This document shows, one piece after another, positions 1 through 8,575 of a stretch of 64,000 nucleotides of DNA. Below the pieces are notes generated by a model. That model had not been told where the DNA came from. It worked only from the letters and a program-made list of their open reading frames with translations, and did not search any database. Origin of the DNA: Brienomyrus brachyistius (lineage: Eukaryota; Chordata; Actinopteri; Osteoglossiformes; Mormyridae). The stretch covers positions 1-64,000 of the forward strand of contig NW_026042679.1 of NCBI RefSeq assembly GCF_023856365.1. The letters run 5' to 3'. The position numbers were made by a program, and so were the translations under genes. Position 1 is the stretch's first letter; each line of letters opens with the position of its first letter.

Positions 1-220
1 AAACACAATTATCATAAAAATATATGCAAATTAAAAGTGACACAATAAAAACTAACAAGAATTTCTTCTTTTCTCCATAAAGTTACTGATGCCTTGTTGG
101 ATCGCTAGGTGAACCACGCTTTGGATCCTAAACCTCTCCTCAGGGGCACCCCAGCCATTCCATGTATTTGTTAAATTCTGCCACCAGCTCACTTAATTAA
201 TTAATTAAATTAAACAAATG

Positions 221-507
221 TGTCATGCCCGGCTCGTCCGCTCCTCCTGTGTGCCACGCCCCCTGATTACCCACGTGTTTTCTCCCGATTGTACCCAGCT
301 GTATCTAGTTAATTTGCTCAGTCCTGTGTATTTCAGTCCGTGTCTTACCCGAGTCCTTTGTCCGTCATTGATGTCAGTTGATGTTCGTGCCCTCGTCCCT
401 GAGATTAAACCCCTCGTTTGCCCTGATTCTCGGCTGTCTGCCTGCTTCTTACCCGCCTGCCCGCATGATCGCCGCTCTGCCCGCGATCGCTGCCGTCTCC
501 CGTGACA
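221..507 (+). mobile_element. Solo LTR, Ty3/Gypsy-like (unit A)
   Basis: Begins TGTCATGCCC and ends CCGTGACA, so the ends form the TGTCA/TGACA inverted repeat typical of LTRs. It is flanked by a 5 bp direct repeat AAATG (216-220 and 508-512), the expected target-site duplication. No internal retroelement sequence adjoins it, so it is a solo LTR left by LTR-LTR recombination. A 95-codon open frame inside is not thought to be coding. Unit A has a 20 bp internal duplication near 467-486 that B and C lack. The Gypsy assignment rests on general resemblance to fish Gypsy LTRs. Confidence 0.85.
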
Positions 508-512
508 AAATG

Positions 513-850
513 TTAATGATGCATTGATTAGCCATAGGAGTTGTGTTATAAAAAGATATAGGTCTATTGGATGGTTGGTGCAAATGTTTTACTAACTTTA
601 GAAGAGATTTTGAAATGACTGAGCTGCCACACTTTGACGGACAAAATATTATAATTCTAGACCAAGATGAAGATCATTTGAACATCATTTTCTTCGACAG
701 CCCAAGACTTTTGTACAGTTTTGTATGTGTCTTTTATACTGGTCATAATTTGTTTAAATACATGATTAATAAATTGATACTTTACAAAACATTTCATATT
801 TTTCTGAAATTGGTAATTATTAAAAATGAATTTCACAAACTTAAATGGTT
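513..850. other. AT-rich spacer, nothing recognised (unit A)
   Basis: AT-rich sequence between the solo LTR and the GATG-tailed repeat. An open frame of about 110 codons runs through it, but it ends inside a LINE/SINE tail and shows no recognisable domain, so I do not call a gene. Equivalents lie at 19783-20120 and 45742-46079. Confidence 0.5.
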
Positions 851-975
851 TGGCTGCGATGGGCTGGCCCCCCATCCAGGTTTGTTCCCGTGCCCATTGC
901 TTCCGGGATAGGCTCCGGACCCCCCACGACCCAGTAGGATAAGCGGTTTGGAAAATGGATGGATGGATGGATGGA
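851..975 (+). repeat. LINE/SINE 3' tail with (GATG)n (unit A)
   Basis: A short interspersed repeat typical of fish genomes: a conserved stretch containing GGGATAGGCTCCGG, then GGATAAGCGG, ending in a GATG microsatellite. Such tails belong to L2-related LINEs and SINEs that share their 3' ends. Confidence 0.75.
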
Positions 976-1060
976 TAAATGGTTTGGAGTTTTTAGGTCA
1001 CCCCTCCTCGTCAGAGCCCACCAATCAGGGACTCTTTAAAAGAGTGATGTAATCGGGAAC

Positions 1061-1275
1061 GCCCACTTTTCAATCTGCGGTACAAATACACCAGCTTGTC
1101 TCTGCTAACAACAGCCTGTGCATATCAGTTAAGGAGGAAACAGTACCACATACATATTGGCCAACATCAAATGAAAATGTAACACACGAAAACAGGACTG
1201 CCCACTTATCACTCTGCGTAAAATCACACCAGCTTGTCTCAGCTGACAGCAGCCTCACATATCAGCTAAGGAGGA
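1061..1275 (+). repeat. Diverged direct repeat, period about 139 bp (unit A)
   Basis: The block from 1061 (GCCCACTTTTCAATCTGCG) is repeated in diverged form from 1200 (GCCCACTTATCACTCTGCG). Both contain ACCAGCTTGTCT and a TCAG(T/C)TAAGGAGGAA motif. The level of divergence shows that this duplication is much older than the 19 kb triplication. It may come from a duplicated 5' region of an immune receptor gene, which is a guess. Equivalents are at about 20492-20706 and 46290-46504. Confidence 0.65.
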
Positions 1276-2450
1276 AGACGGCATATCAAAAGTAAAAAGA
1301 AAGACACCATCAAATGAAAATATCCCTGTGTGATCTATTGGTTTCTGCTTTCACTCCCATTAAATGACAGTAAGTCTAGTTGCTGTCCGTGGTGCTGAAA
1401 ACCTGGATCAGTAAATTCCAAATGAAACTTCTTTACCTGATTTAACTGTAACTCACTTATTTTGTTGGCAATGATGCTTTGTTGAGTCTAGAAAGGCGCA
1501 AAGTGGGTTTCAGATAAATTAAATGAAGTAGTTTTGCTTAAAAACCAAAAAGCTTTGAACAATCAGTTCAGCTTTGGACTGTAGTGCTTCACAAAAGTAA
1601 AATCCATCCAGTTAAATCTCTTTATCCCCAAGTCAAGAAGATATCAAATGCAGAAGCACATTGTGGGAGATACAAGGTGCAGACACATTAAAAGCACTTT
1701 TTTTGTGTGAACATTATAAAACAGATTGATACACATTAAGCAGTTTGTAACTTTACATCCAGACCTACATCAGTCAGAAAAAGCAGGCGATGACCATCCC
1801 ATCCAGCAGCTTCATCTCTGATTGTACAGAATCCCATGTCAGCGTAACTTCTGAAGTCATGACTAAACTAATTTCCAGCTCTGCCTTCAGTTTCATCTGT
1901 TAAATTAAATTAGGAACTAAACTAAACTAGGAGGGAAATATAGTCAAGCTACTTAAGTAGCCGAATTTTGTGTATCCACTAGAGGGCAGCCACACATAGA
2001 TTCCCTTATGAATGGTTCTGATGCTTCCGGAAAGCACTGCACAGACACCCAGGTATGCCAGTGAGGAACGGATAAAGAGCAGACGGATCCAAATACTAGC
2101 TGTAATATATAGTATTTTCAATGAATTTAAACAAATTAATATAACAGTGTCAGAGTGTCAGATCCATGTGACTTTTTATGATTGAAGAACTTTGAAAGCC
2201 TGAATATAACTGAGGAGGCCCACGGACCCCATTATGTGTGAAACATCATTGTGGTGCTGAGAGAAACACAGGACTGCTGATAAGACCCAGATGAAGTGAA
2301 TTACCTGACTTTGCCCCCACCCATCCCCCCCCCCCCAGGATACCCCCACCCCTGTCATACAGACACCTTCCTAACGGACCTCTTGATTTGTGCTGATCCA
2401 CACATATGAAAAGGACCTACTGCAGTGACATTTTAAAACTGTATAAAACA
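1276..2450. other. Spacer, no gene recognised (unit A)
   Basis: AT-rich, with only short frames and no domain that I recognise. It contains a short poly(T) tract near 1695. Equivalents are about 20707-21885 and 46505-47680. Confidence 0.5.
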
Positions 2451-2454
2451 TAAT

Positions 2455-2580
2455 AAAGACTGAAACAAAGGCCTGAGGTCAGACCCTCTGTATGTAGCAC
2501 ACAGTGTTTCTGCAGAGTCTCACACTCACATCCTGTATGACGACTTTTCTGCTTTTCAGAATAAGTCTGATTTCACTGCT
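2455..2580 (+). repeat. Recurring receptor-gene block (direct copy 1, unit A)
   Basis: A block of about 100 bp starting near GACTGAAACAAAGGCCTGAG and containing GGTCAGACCCTCTGTAT and CACATCCTGTATGA. It occurs again in direct orientation at about 14190-14290 and inverted at about 4135-4230. In the inverted copy it lies just downstream of a leader exon remnant, so it probably derives from intron 1 of a CD300/pIgR-like gene. It marks decayed gene copies inside the unit. Equivalents are at about 21887-22012 and 47682-47807. Confidence 0.6.
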
Positions 2581-2996
2581 CTTTGCTCATTTGCAATATG
2601 AGGAAGTAACAGTTTAGAAAAGAACTAGACTTATTTGATTAATTTGTTTGTAGTTTAAACTCTGTGAGCATGAATGATTCACTGTGAAGACCAGCTATCA
2701 ATAATTTTGCTATGAAATCATGTTTCTAAAATGATAAGGTTCTAGATGAAATCAAAATATTTATTCCTGGTAAGAGCAGGACAACAGCAGCATCAAACTG
2801 TTTTCCTTTTAACAGACAAGAAATAGACAGGAAATGCATCAGTGCACAAACAGTTTATGAAAATCAAAGATAGATGGATGATTTTTAAAACATTTAAAAC
2901 CCACAAAAAGGGAGGCAGTGAGGTTAAGGAGAGTCAGGAAGTCAGTGTCAGTCTCCACAGATCTGAGGTCAGCGATACACACATAAGGCTCCTCTG

Positions 2997-3036
2997 ATGC
3001 TCCTCTTCATCCTCTTCTTCACTGATGGGCCTCCAG
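2997..3036 (+). pseudogene. Leader (signal peptide) exon of CD300/pIgR-like gene (unit A)
   Basis: An ATG opens a 40 nt exon encoding a short hydrophobic leader, MLLFILFFTDGPPG when joined to the next exon. It ends in phase 1 at CCAG with a GT donor (GTGAGG) at 3037. This matches the short phase 1 leader exons of CD300/CMRF35-like and pIgR-like receptors. The phase fits the Ig domain 1 exon at 16268, but that exon is 13 kb away and defective, so the leader may belong to a lost neighbour gene. Confidence 0.55.
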
Positions 3037-3339
3037 GTGAGGATCACTTACTCTGGGACTCCACCATTCAGCGTAGTTAAGATGAAGATACATTTTGCAC
3101 AATATACTTACTACATCTGTTTGTTTATATTCATATTGTTCCATGAAGTTTGATCACTTCCCGATTATAGTCTGTGGTGGTAGCATGTTGACCGACTGAT
3201 TTTAGAATTGACTGCAGTCTTCTTTGTGTCCACTATGTGGCAGCAGTATAAAGGAAATATCTTATTCTGTCACAGCTGCTGGTGTGTGTAAAAATTCATA
3301 CTCTGATAACAAGTAATTCTGCCTCCAACTGTTTGTCAG

Positions 3340-3529
3340 GGACCTGGGCAGGAATGAATTACATGCCGACTGTACATACAACAGAGATAGGCTCCTGGGA
3401 GAACTTTGCCAGAAGTTGAAACACGACTTTAAGAATGACACTGATACAGAGTACTCAGCTGTTTGGTTGAAACTAAATCTTGGTCTGGATTTTTACATTC
3501 TGGACCTGAACTACCCACTGCTGCACTGA
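3340..3529 (+). pseudogene. Terminal-exon-like frame of unknown origin (unit A)
   Basis: An acceptor-like pyrimidine stretch ending TTTGTCAG is followed by a frame of about 62 codons that ends in TGA at 3527-3529. The translation is protein-like (contains HADCTYNRDRLLGELC and LGLDFYILDLNYPLLH) but I do not recognise it. There is no ATG in a useful position and an in-frame TAA lies just upstream, so it reads as a last exon of a lost or spliced gene rather than a complete ORF. It could also be a transposon fragment. Confidence 0.3.
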
Positions 3530-4130
3530 CCCCCACCTTCTTCTTTTTTTTTCCCTTTGTCCTGTCCGGCAGCTTTAGCAGAATCATGGTCTGAATGCAC
3601 TGCTGTGACAAACATGTTTGCTTTACCATGAGGGGTTCTATAAACTCTGTATAGGCCTCTCATGTTGATCGATTTCATTTTTTAAATTTAAAAAAATTAT
3701 TTATTTCATTTTTAACCCGTAAAGTATTGCAGTGGGTGAGCTGGCCGAAGAGGATGGACAGATTAGGAGGGAAAAAAAGAAGGAAAATGAAGGAAAAAGA
3801 AGAAAGGAGCAAGTGAGATGAAATGAAAGTTTTTAGCGGGTGTCTCTAACTTTGCTCTGCCATTGCATGCACACCACTTCCAGGGCCAGCCTTGCTCTCA
3901 CGCTGATATACTGTCAGATTATGCACATCTTATATGTTGTTTTAACCCTTAGCGTATTAGTAAAGGCTGTTTTGTACTTACTTGATGTGATGGTCCACTT
4001 TACTGTGGCCTTGAGCCACATTAGAAATTTATTTCTGATATATTTAACTTAATCCTCATTTTTCTTTTGCCCATGAGCACGAAACAGCTAAATAATTAGC
4101 ATGATGCAGAAGTTATTCTCAGACAAGCAC
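3530..4130. other. Spacer with SINE-head fragment (A differs from B and C)
   Basis: Low-complexity pyrimidine and A-rich tracts. In B (about 23148-23175) and C (about 48943-48970) the stretch begins GGCGGCATGGTGATGCAGTG, the head of a common tRNA-head-like fish SINE. In A the corresponding stretch reads AACCCGTAAAGTATTGCAGTG, so A has been altered or replaced here. No gene recognised. Confidence 0.5.
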
Positions 4131-4263
4131 TTAATCTAAAAAGCAGAAATGTCATCATACACGATGTGAGGGTGAGACTGCAGACACACTGTGTGCTGCA
4201 TACAGAGGGTCTGACCTCAGGCCTTTGTGTCAGTTGTTATTATGTTTGATTTGTGATTCTCAC

Positions 4264-4295
4264 CTGGAGGCCCATCAGCGGATGAAGAGGAGCAT
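4264..4295 (-). pseudogene. Inverted, broken leader exon of CD300/pIgR-like gene (unit A)
   Basis: On the minus strand the sequence reads ATGCTCCTCTTCATCCGC...GGGCCTCCAG followed by GTGAG. It is the same leader exon as 2997-3036 but 8 nt shorter, so the frame stops at TGA after six codons. It is embedded in a larger inverted remnant (about 4135-4375) that includes the upstream flank and the recurring block. It is the fossil of an oppositely oriented family member. Confidence 0.7.
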
Positions 4296-4633
4296 CAGAG
4301 GAGCCTTATGTGTGTCTCACTGACCTCAGATCTGCGCAGACTGGCACTTACTTCCTGATTCTCCATAACTTTGCTGTTTCTCTGTCTTTATCTGTTACTC
4401 AGGAGTCCTGAAGTCCAATGAAAAATCCGCTTTCTCCTGTCTATTTGGCTGATACAAGTTCTGCTCACTTCTGCTTGGGTTGCATGGATCACCAGCCACT
4501 TGTCACCAACTAACAGACCACAGCCTACCTGACCAATGTCATAACTGGTGCACCTAGGTATAAAATTTAGTCTCACTGTCTCCAAAAAAGGTCACTGTCT
4601 GGAACCCCATGGAACCACATTTTTGATTCCTTA

Positions 4634-4950
4634 GACAAGAGCATCCTGAGCAGCTGCATCACGGTCTGAATTGGGAACTGCCTCGCCTCAGATCATAAGA
4701 CCAGCGGATAGTGAGGATAGCTGAGAAGATTATTAGAGTCTCTCTCCCCTCCATCATGGACATTCACATCACACGCTCCATCCGCAAAGCCACCAACATT
4801 GTGGATGACCGCACCCACCCCTCACATAATCTTTTCACTCTGGCATCTGGAAAAGCATTCAGGCCTCCACAACCAGACTCAGAAACATGGCGCCTGACTA
4901 CTGAACTCTCAGGGACTGATCTGATACCACACACAACACACACACACATA
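4634..4950 (+). mobile_element. LINE ORF2 C-terminal fragment, L2/CR1-like (unit A)
   Basis: The frame from 4711 encodes RIAEKIIRVSLPSIMDIHIT and then DDRTHPSHNLFTLASGKAF. This matches the conserved C-terminal tail of fish L2/CR1-superfamily LINE ORF2 proteins (the pattern around AEKI, then PSHxLFxLLPSGRR). Upstream bases resemble the usual SCITVWYG part but carry frame breaks. It is a 5'-truncated dead copy. Confidence 0.7.
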
Positions 4951-4968
4951 CAGCTGTGTAATCATATC

Positions 4969-5536
4969 TTCGTGGGGACTCTCCATTCATTTCTATGGGG
5001 AAAACTGTAATCCCAACATGACAACTTTAACCCCTACCAACCCCTAACCTTAACCATATGTAACCAAACCAAATACAAGACTTTTGGCATTTTTAGTTTT
5101 TTGACTGTATTTACAGATCTTTGTGAGTACCTGAAAATGCCCCCCAAAACATCAAAATAACGGGGTTTTTGTCACATTGTGGGGGACATTTGGTCCCCAC
5201 AATGTAATATACACCTACTCCACACACACACACACACACACAGATTAGGTATTTGAATCTTTGTGGAGATTCTCCATTCATTTGTATGGGCGTAACCCCA
5301 ATCCTAACTATGGCAACCTTAAACATTGCAGTAGTTACCAAGCAGTAACAGTAAGCAACCAAACAAAATGCAAGACTTTTTGAATTATTCATTTGACTGC
5401 ATTCACAGAATTTAATAAAATTCAGTATCTTACTTTCGGGACCGAAAACATGTCCCTACAAAGTCAAAATAACATGTTTTTATAGCACTATGTACATAAC
5501 CACCCACCCAAACGCGCGCACACACACACACAAACA
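4969..5536 (+). repeat. Paired fish interspersed repeat with hairpin end and CA tracts (unit A)
   Basis: Two diverged copies of a repeat that opens GTGGGGACTCTCCATTCATTT (second copy GTGGAGATTCTCCATTCATTT near 5261). Each has a CTAACC-rich middle. The first ends in the near-perfect palindrome TTGTGGGGGACATTTGGTCC continuing CCACAA at about 5176-5201. CA microsatellites separate and close the copies (about 5222-5242 and 5519-5533). This is a widespread teleost repeat, not a gene. Confidence 0.75.
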
Positions 5537-6059
5537 GGCCTACCTACAGTATACCCTCCATAGATTCCTGAATGAAATATCTGTAAAGCAGTTATTATGG
5601 CATGGCGTTTGCTTTGAACATGCAGTTTTTAAGAATATTGCGCTAATTCTAAACGAAAGACTGCACTAATTCTAAAATAGCTATATAAGAACTTTATTTA
5701 CCATTAAATAAATTATAAATCAAACCAAAATTTAGTCTCTCAAAAAACTTGTATATGACATATCTTTGTTCACATTATGAGAAATTAAAAACACCAGGAC
5801 ACAGAATGTGAATAACAAGAACTATAGTGTTCTTTCTCAAAAGCAGACCTACCAACGTGGCTAAAATGCTAATTGCGTTCACCAGCTGTGGAAAAAAAAC
5901 AGCGGGGCACCCCAAACATCGCGGTATTACGTATTACCGTAATACTGCATAGCAAAGACATAATGTCATAAAAAAATTACAGTCAGTATTAATAGACAGA
6001 ACTGCGTGGTTTCCCATTGACAAGTAGATACATGGTTTACGGGCTTGAAGGCGGTTAGA
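5537..6059. other. AT-rich spacer with short palindrome (unit A)
   Basis: No gene recognised. A short inverted repeat, GCGGTATTACG followed six bases later by CGTAATACTGC, lies at about 5922-5949. Equivalents are about 24962-25490 and 50757-51285. Confidence 0.5.
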
Positions 6060-6281
6060 TCAACAAATCCAATCACGCTCAGCCAAAACAAGCACGAGCT
6101 AAACATACTACTATTGATTGGTTCACCTTCAAATTCGTCCCGCCCTGACAATTAATTCTCGTTTTCATTCGTTGAAAATGGCGTCAGTACATATCTTCAT
6201 CCTTTCGACCAATGAAAAATTTCGCTGGTTTCCATAGAAACAAAATCAGTGCAGTTTGAACATAAACTTTCTGACAGAGCG
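6060..6281 (+). promoter_or_regulatory. CCAAT/X-box promoter candidate (unit A)
   Basis: CCAAT boxes at 6069-6073, 6117-6121 (inverted, ATTGG) and 6209-6213 precede a perfect palindromic RFX-type X-box, GTTTCCATAGAAAC, at 6228-6241. The X-box lies 40 bp before an ATG in the context AGCGATGGCG (6282). There is no TATA box. X-boxes near the start site are a hallmark of cilia genes, and X plus CCAAT (Y) boxes also mark MHC class II-type promoters. Which applies here is unknown. The arrangement is too regular to look like repeat debris. Confidence 0.5.
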
Positions 6282-7273
6282 ATGGCGCAGCGGTGAGAAG
6301 CATCTCTTCGTATGTTTCTTGCTATTTCTTCAGATTATGTTTTGTTAGCATAGTTAATTATATATTTCATTGTATGTCGTGATATAGTTCATGCAAATAT
6401 TGCCGCAAAATATAATTGAAATATATTTAAAATTAGTAGCTTAAACTGTAGATGCTGTGGCCATTTTTCGTAATGTGATTGTTTATATTTAAATTGTAAG
6501 AGAAAATAATTGTGTTAAACTTAAAAACAACAAGCCTTATGGTTGATATGATTGGTTTTACTCATCCGGTCTGTCGTAATGCGTTTCATCTGAAGATGTT
6601 ATTCTGAAAAGAGCCCCTATACGTTTACTTTTTAAATGTCCCATGTTGTTGAAGTAAGATTAACCGTTTGCTGGGTTCATTACCATGGCGATGTTATAAC
6701 GTACCGAAGCAGCGTCCTGATTTCGCCAGCGTTACTGTATAGGTTGTGAAACAGTTTTAGCAATTTGGCCGCTTCTATCGGAGTAGCCTCGATGCCACGA
6801 GCAGCTAATGAAGGCTCCATCCCTTTCCATAGGCATTCTTGGTGAATAGCATTTAGCAAATGTCTGGAGTACGTTGAAAATACAGTGTCTAGTTTGGCTT
6901 TGAGAGTATCACAGACGGCTAGTTAATTATGTTAACCAGAATGAAAATTCCGAAAGCTGTTTCCTGGACCAACGACCAGCACTGGGGAGCCTGGGACCTG
7001 TGGGACGAGGTGATCGACTGGGGAGAGAGGAAAGGTTTGGAGGAGTGCTCACCAGCGACACCCCCCACTGTCCAGGCTGGGGAGGTTATGGGGGGACTGG
7101 GAGGTGTGACGGACTGGTGTAAGGGAGGGGAGGGTGTGAGAGTGATAGGCAATGCTGGCATTGTTTCTGAGACTCTTCAGAGAGGAAACTGGCGGTGTAG
7201 AGATAGATGTGGGTCTGGTATAGATAGAAGATGTAGAAGTGGTGGAAAATTAATATTAAAGTTGAGCTTGTAG
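6282..7273 (+). CDS. Possible two-exon small gene downstream of the X-box (unit A)
   Basis: Candidate exon 1 is 6282-6292 (ATGGCGCAGCG, encoding MAQR with the next base) with donor GTGAGA. Candidate exon 2 starts at 6940 after acceptor TTAACCAG and runs to TAG at 7271-7273. The splice keeps the frame and joins MAQR to MKIPKAVSWTNDQHWGAWDL, for a product of about 114 residues with many Trp in its first third, then Gly-rich and Arg/Cys-rich parts. I recognise no domain. An unspliced start at 6929 is also open. Units A and B give the same protein. C differs by one silent base (ACG to ACT at 7111). It may be a gene fragment: the Arg-rich tail looks less protein-like and could be read-through past a donor such as GAAAG/GTTTGG at about 7035. 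Confidence 0.35.
6680..6918 (-). other. Antisense exon-like open frame (unit A)
   Basis: On the minus strand, after an AG acceptor-like site at 6920-6919, about 79 codons stay open to TAA at 6682-6680. The translation is protein-like and includes HLLNAIHQECLWKGMEPSLA and EAAKLLKLFHNLYSNAGEI. Donor-like GTACGT and GTAATG sites lie near its end. B and C have a 2 bp insertion near the start of the frame (about 6882 in A), which would break the full-length version. Two substitutions between copies inside the frame are silent. The region overlaps the intron of the plus-strand candidate. Identity unknown. Confidence 0.25.
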
Positions 7274-7438
7274 AGCTCTTGACACAGAGAAGAGCCAAAA
7301 TACAAGGAAGATGAAGCTGTGGTTCTTCTGCTGCTGTTTGGGGAACATTAAATGTTTGAAACAGTATCAAAGATAATGAATTAAGTGTGCTAAATTTTGA
7401 GATGTATAGTGGAATGTTTATTAACAATTGTTAATGTG

Positions 7439-8575
7439 GCGCCCCTGAACCCCCTCGGTTGGCCGCCCCTGCCGGTTGTGTGGGGTCGGGGATGAGGACT
7501 AATCGGGGCCAGTCGGGGATCTGGCCCCGGTGCCGGGGGGGCCCACTCCTGCACGCCCTTATTGCTCCCCTGGGCCGGACACCACATTTCATACAACACT
7601 AGAGCTTTGAGGGGCAGTGGGGAGGTTTTACTTGCACATTAGACACCACATGACACTAGGGCTGAGGAGGTGGGTATAGGCAGGTGGGGTTCTGCCGTCT
7701 GCCAGCGGTGGGGTGCCCGTGCCTCGACTGTTCACCTGCTTTTTGCACTTTAGTTATATACACAGTCCATGCTACATTAGGGCCTTGGGGTGCAGGGAGG
7801 GGGATGGGGGACTCTGCCATCTGCCAGTGGTGGGACCCTCATACTCGAACTGCACCCACTAATTTTAATGCATTGTAGACATAAACACACAACTCTCTCA
7901 CACTTGTACATGCACACTTCACATTAACATGGGACGGGGAATCAGTGGGGGCTGAGGGGTCCCCCCTAACTCTCTGTCTCTGGCCCTGCGCGTGTGGGGT
8001 GGCCCAGCAGGTAGAAGATGGCCCTGGCCGGTGTGGGCCGTCTCCTCTTGTGGGCTGCGGGCTGGGTGGTCCTTGGCTCTGCTGCGCCGTGGTGGGGCCC
8101 TGGCAGGCGGTCCGGGGTATCTAGGGATGCTCTGAGCCCTTCTAGGCGAATTGTAGGGTTCGGTCTGGGCTGGGCGGGGGGTCTGCCGCTCCCCAGTTGA
8201 CGCAGGTCCGCTCCTGGGTGGTGGGGGGGGGGGTGCACTTTGTTTGTATGGGTCTCCCTTAGATCATCCTGCAGTGTCGGGGAGGGGGGGGACGTGCCGG
8301 GTCGCTACAGTGGGCGGTGATCCGTCCTGCCGGGGAGCGGGCTGGGGGGACCGTCCGCCAGGGGAGTGTTCCCGGTTGATGGGGCCCTTTGGCCCTGGAC
8401 CCGCTTCCCTCGGTGGAGGGCTTGCGGGAGGGACTGGGGGGCTCGCTGTCTGTCCCCCCTCTGCGGACCTCCTTTTACAGGGGTTGGGCCCCCCTTAGTC
8501 CCTCGTGGGCTCCCTCTCGGGTTGGGCGGGTGGTTGTCTTGTGGACATATGGCCATGGGCCGTGTGTTTCTTATG
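7439..8575. repeat. GC-rich interspersed repeat block (unit A)
   Basis: An abrupt change to very GC-rich DNA with G and C homopolymers. It contains an internal diverged direct repeat: CTGCCGTCTGCCAGCGGTGG near 7691 and CTGCCATCTGCCAGTGGTGG near 7815. Overlapping frames on both strands (up to 178 codons) are by-products of the low stop-codon content. The left edge, TGTGGCGCCCC, is sharp against AT-rich sequence. I take it as a degenerate unclassified retroelement or satellite-like repeat. Confidence 0.55.

Noticed and set aside
221..507. 95-codon open frame starting MCHARLVRSS
   Set aside because: It lies wholly within a solo LTR defined by TGTCA/TGACA ends and a 5 bp duplication, and its end changes between copies.
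4930..5533. CRISPR-like or other array of short direct repeats
   Set aside because: These are CA microsatellites and two diverged copies of an interspersed repeat, without regular spacers, in a vertebrate genome.
5922..5949. Short palindrome as a terminator or ncRNA hairpin
   Set aside because: An isolated 11 bp stem with a mismatch and no flanking gene signal; chance is enough to explain it.
6676..6692. Second X-box-like site TTACCATGGCGATG
   Set aside because: Only a partial match to the RFX consensus, and one base of the core changes in unit C.
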